A stretch of DNA of 32,225 nt from CALWZE01 sp964645785 (GTDB lineage Bacteria > Bacillota > Clostridia > Oscillospirales > Ruminococcaceae). This document shows positions 30,222 through 32,225 of the stretch, in pieces; within the stretch, counting starts at the first letter, position 1, and every line of letters starts with the position of its first letter. The translations under genes and the position numbers were made by a program. The DNA lies in NCBI GenBank assembly GCA_964645785.1, contig CAZYAV010000028.1, positions 1-32,225 of the forward strand. Reading direction: 5' to 3'. The notes beneath the pieces were generated by a model. The model ran no database searches. It was not told the DNA's origin and was given only the letters and a program-made list of their open reading frames with translations.

Positions 30222-30971
30222 TTATTCGTACTGAACGACGTCCGCCCAGCGCAGCAGGAAATCCCGCTCCTCCGGCTTGCCCTTAACCAGCTGGGAGGCC
30301 GCGACAATCGGCAGCCACTGCTGGACGTATTGCAGCGCCGTGTCGCTCTTTTCGCAGAAAAGGCGCATGTACTGCTCGGCCAGCGCGGTTTTGCCCGCGA
30401 GGTTGAACAGCAGATAGGTGCGCGCCGCGTCGTGCGAGGCGTTGCCGCGGGTCGCGTGCGACCAGTCGATGATGAACGGCTTGCCCTGCGGGGTCAGGAT
30501 GATGTTGCTGGGGTTGAAGTCGCCGTGGCAGACCTTGTCGTGCCGGGGCATCGAATCCAGCCGCATGCTCAGCTCGTACCGGGTGGTGGCGCTCAGCCCG
30601 CTCTCGTCGATTTTGCGGTGCATCTTTAAAATCAGCGGGTTGAGCAGCGGGGCGCGGTGGGTGTGCATCTCCAGCTGGAGCTCGACAAACAGGTTCATAT
30701 AGTCATCGGTTTTGCCCGGGTTTTCCTGCAAGAGCGCGTCCAGGGTTTTGCCCTCGATATAGTCCATGACAATCGCCCATTTGCCCTCAAGCTTGCAGAC
30801 CTCCAGCACGCGGGGCGCGGGCAGACCCGCCTCCTCCACCCGCGCCTGGTTGAGCGCCTCGTTGAGAATGTCGGATTTTTTATAGCTCTCGTCGAAAACC
30901 TTGACCACCCGGCCGCCATCCCGGTAGACGGTTTTGTCGGCGCGGGTCGCGAGAATGTTGGCCTTATCCAT
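30222..30971 (-). CDS. APH-like small-molecule kinase (TIGR02172-type)
   Basis: This 249-residue protein has the aminoglycoside/choline phosphotransferase fold. A short N-lobe carries Lys and Glu in RVVKVFDESYKKSDILNEAL. The hinge is IVMDYIEGKTLDALL, the catalytic loop VCHGDFNPSNIILTP has Asp and Asn, and the metal site is FIIDWSHATRG. It resembles a widespread clostridial family known as TIGR02172; the substrate is unknown. AGGGAGGC precedes the ATG. It lies 13 bases behind adhE, so the two are co-transcribed, an uncommon pairing. An antibiotic-resistance role is not supported: these family members are core genes. Confidence 0.82.
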   Translation of the reverse strand: MDKANILATRADKTVYRDGGRVVKVFDESYKKSDILNEALNQARVEEAGLPAPRVLEVCKLEGKWAIVMDYIEGKTLDALLQENPGKTDDYMNLFVELQLEMHTHRAPLLNPLILKMHRKIDESGLSATTRYELSMRLDSMPRHDKVCHGDFNPSNIILTPQGKPFIIDWSHATRGNASHDAARTYLLFNLAGKTALAEQYMRLFCEKSDTALQYVQQWLPIVAASQLVKGKPEERDFLLRWADVVQYE

Positions 30972-30984
30972 CGTGTTGCCTCCC

Positions 30985-32225
30985 TTATTTGCCGTAATAG
31001 GCGTTGAGATACATCTGCTTCAGCTCGCTCATGAGCGGGTAACGCGGGTTTGCGCCGGTGCACTGGTCGTCGAACGCCTGCTCCACCATCTCGTCCAGCC
31101 GGGCGAGGAAGTCCGCCTCGTCCACCCCGTAATCGCGGATGGTCTTTTTGATGCCGACCGCTTCCTTCAGCCTGTCAATTTCGGCAATCAGGTTATCCAG
31201 CTTTTCGGCGTCGGTCTTGCCCGGAATGCCCAGCGCGTCCGCCACCTGGGCGTAGCGGGCGAGGGTGTGCGGGTAGGCGTACTGCGGGAAGGTGCCCATC
31301 TTGGCGGGCACTTCGCTGGCGTTAAAGCGCATCACCTCGTCGATCATCAGCGCGTTTGCGATGCCGTGGGGCAGGTGGTGGAACGCGCCGAGCTTGTGCG
31401 CCATCGAGTGGCAGATGCCGAGGAAGGCGTTTGCGAACGCCATGCCGGCCATCGTCGAGGCGTTGGCCATCTGCTCGCGCGCCTCGGGGTCGTTCGGGCC
31501 GTTGTTGTAGGCGCGGGGCAGGTATTTGAAGATCAGCCGCAGGGACTCGAGCGCGAGCCCGTCGGTGTAGGGGGTGGCGAGCATCGCGGCGTAGGCCTCG
31601 AGCGCGTGGGTCATCGCGTCGATGCCGGAGGCGCTGGTCAGCCCCTTGGGCATGTTCATCATAAAGTCGGCGTCGATAATCGCCATGTTGGGCAGCAGCT
31701 CATAATCCGCAAGCGGGTACTTGACCCCGGTTGTCTCGTCGGTGATGACCGCGAACGGCGTGACCTCCGAGCCGGTGCCCGCGCTGGTCGGCACGGCGAT
31801 AAAGAAGGCCTTTTCGCCCATCTTCGGGAAGGTGTACACCCGCTTGCGGATATCGACGAACCGCATGGCCATGTCCATGAAATCCACCTCGGGATGCTCG
31901 TACATCACCCACATGATTTTGCCCGCGTCCATGGCCGAGCCGCCGCCGAGCGCGAGGATGCAGTCCGGCGCAAAGGCGCGCATCGCCGCCGCACCCTCCT
32001 TGGCGCACCCGAGGGTCGGGTCCGGCGCCACGTTCCAGAACGCGGTGTGCTGGATGCCCATCTCGTCCAGCTTGTCGGTGATGGGCTTGGTGTAGCCGTT
32101 GTTGTAAAGGAACTCGTCGGTGACGATAAAGACCTTTTTCTTGCCCATCACGGTGCGCAGCTCGTCGAGCGCGACGGGCAGGCAGCCCTTTTTCATATAA
32201 ACCTTCTGCGGCGTGCGGAACCAGA
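30985..32225 (-). CDS. adhE: Iron-dependent alcohol dehydrogenase, C-terminal part of AdhE (runs off right edge)
   Basis: AdhE reduces acetyl-CoA to acetaldehyde and then ethanol. Visible are about 413 residues of the group III alcohol dehydrogenase domain: the linker WFRTPQKVYMKKGCLPVA, NAD-site LALGGGSAMDAGKIMW, PTSAGTGSEVTPFAVI, and iron ligands in GIDAMTHALEAY (Asp, His) and GICHSMAHKLGAFHHLPHG (two His). Length and ending (LKQMYLNAYYGK) fit. The linker before the internal Met matches the bridge between the aldehyde and alcohol halves of bifunctional AdhE, and the frame stays open to the edge, so the aldehyde dehydrogenase half probably lies just outside. It could also be a stand-alone dehydrogenase; sequence beyond the edge decides. 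Confidence 0.9.
   Translation of the reverse strand, partial: WFRTPQKVYMKKGCLPVALDELRTVMGKKKVFIVTDEFLYNNGYTKPITDKLDEMGIQHTAFWNVAPDPTLGCAKEGAAAMRAFAPDCILALGGGSAMDAGKIMWVMYEHPEVDFMDMAMRFVDIRKRVYTFPKMGEKAFFIAVPTSAGTGSEVTPFAVITDETTGVKYPLADYELLPNMAIIDADFMMNMPKGLTSASGIDAMTHALEAYAAMLATPYTDGLALESLRLIFKYLPRAYNNGPNDPEAREQMANASTMAGMAFANAFLGICHSMAHKLGAFHHLPHGIANALMIDEVMRFNASEVPAKMGTFPQYAYPHTLARYAQVADALGIPGKTDAEKLDNLIAEIDRLKEAVGIKKTIRDYGVDEADFLARLDEMVEQAFDDQCTGANPRYPLMSELKQMYLNAYYGK

Noticed and set aside
1..32225. tRNA, rRNA, CRISPR, insertion sequence or prophage
   Set aside because: No TTCGAATCC-type T-arm with acceptor pairing, no rRNA signature, no regularly spaced short repeats and no transposase or integrase motif was found by reading.

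Overview
The window is a chromosomal stretch from a GC-rich, fermentative, Gram-positive anaerobe. It most likely belongs to class Clostridia, in or near the Oscillospiraceae/Ruminococcaceae; this is inferred from gene content and not proven. Supporting signs are the Firmicutes-type rimP-nusA-ylxR-ylxQ-infB operon, the rplM-rpsI pair, a DUF4358 lipoprotein, YitT, two U32 peptidase-like proteins and an AdhE-type alcohol dehydrogenase. Strong Shine-Dalgarno sites and sigma-A-like promoters fit the same picture. I see no rRNA, tRNA, CRISPR, phage, transposase or plasmid functions.

Layout. 1-3426 (minus): promoter, leader hairpin and the translation/transcription operon rimP, nusA, ylxR, ylxQ, infB (infB runs off the left edge). 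3508-4247: a small acidic orphan gene closed by a near-perfect bidirectional terminator. 4272-5233 (minus): rplM-rpsI with a consensus promoter and a two-hairpin leader. 5655-7629 (minus): a degenerate LCP-family membrane protein and a cytosolic-looking M14 zinc carboxypeptidase. 7677-8328: a NUDIX ADP-ribose pyrophosphatase. 8661-10901: a promoter, a GC-rich structured RNA ending in a strong terminator, an unknown membrane protein and a VanY-like M15 carboxypeptidase. 11464-13020 (minus): two tandem deoD purine nucleoside phosphorylases. 13218-13747: a DUF4358 lipoprotein.

14094-19093 (minus): YitT, a large U32 protein with the layout of 23S rRNA hydroxylase RlhA, an 800-base spacer with no convincing gene, and a second U32 protein. 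19255-19678 (minus): a cold-shock protein with a long structured 5' leader. 19878-22343: a PP2C phosphatase with a long acidic tail and a small MscS channel. 22695-24715: a catalytically dead Fic-domain protein, a membrane-anchored GH25 lysozyme and a possible 62-residue membrane peptide. 25066-26694: a regulator made of two GntR-type modules in tandem. 26733-29705 (minus): nagB, nagA and an alpha/beta hydrolase (amino-sugar catabolism). 30081-32225 (minus): the adhE C-terminal part followed by a small APH-like kinase.

The genes are mostly housekeeping: translation, cell-wall turnover (LCP-like, M14, M15, GH25), nucleoside and amino-sugar salvage, RNA modification and fermentation. The best candidates for something undescribed are the structured transcript at 8661-8886, which is either a 6S-like RNA or an attenuator for the two genes after it, the inactive Fic-fold protein at 22727-23404, and the duplicated GntR regulator at 25153-26643. 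Many spacers also carry degenerate GC-rich direct repeats.
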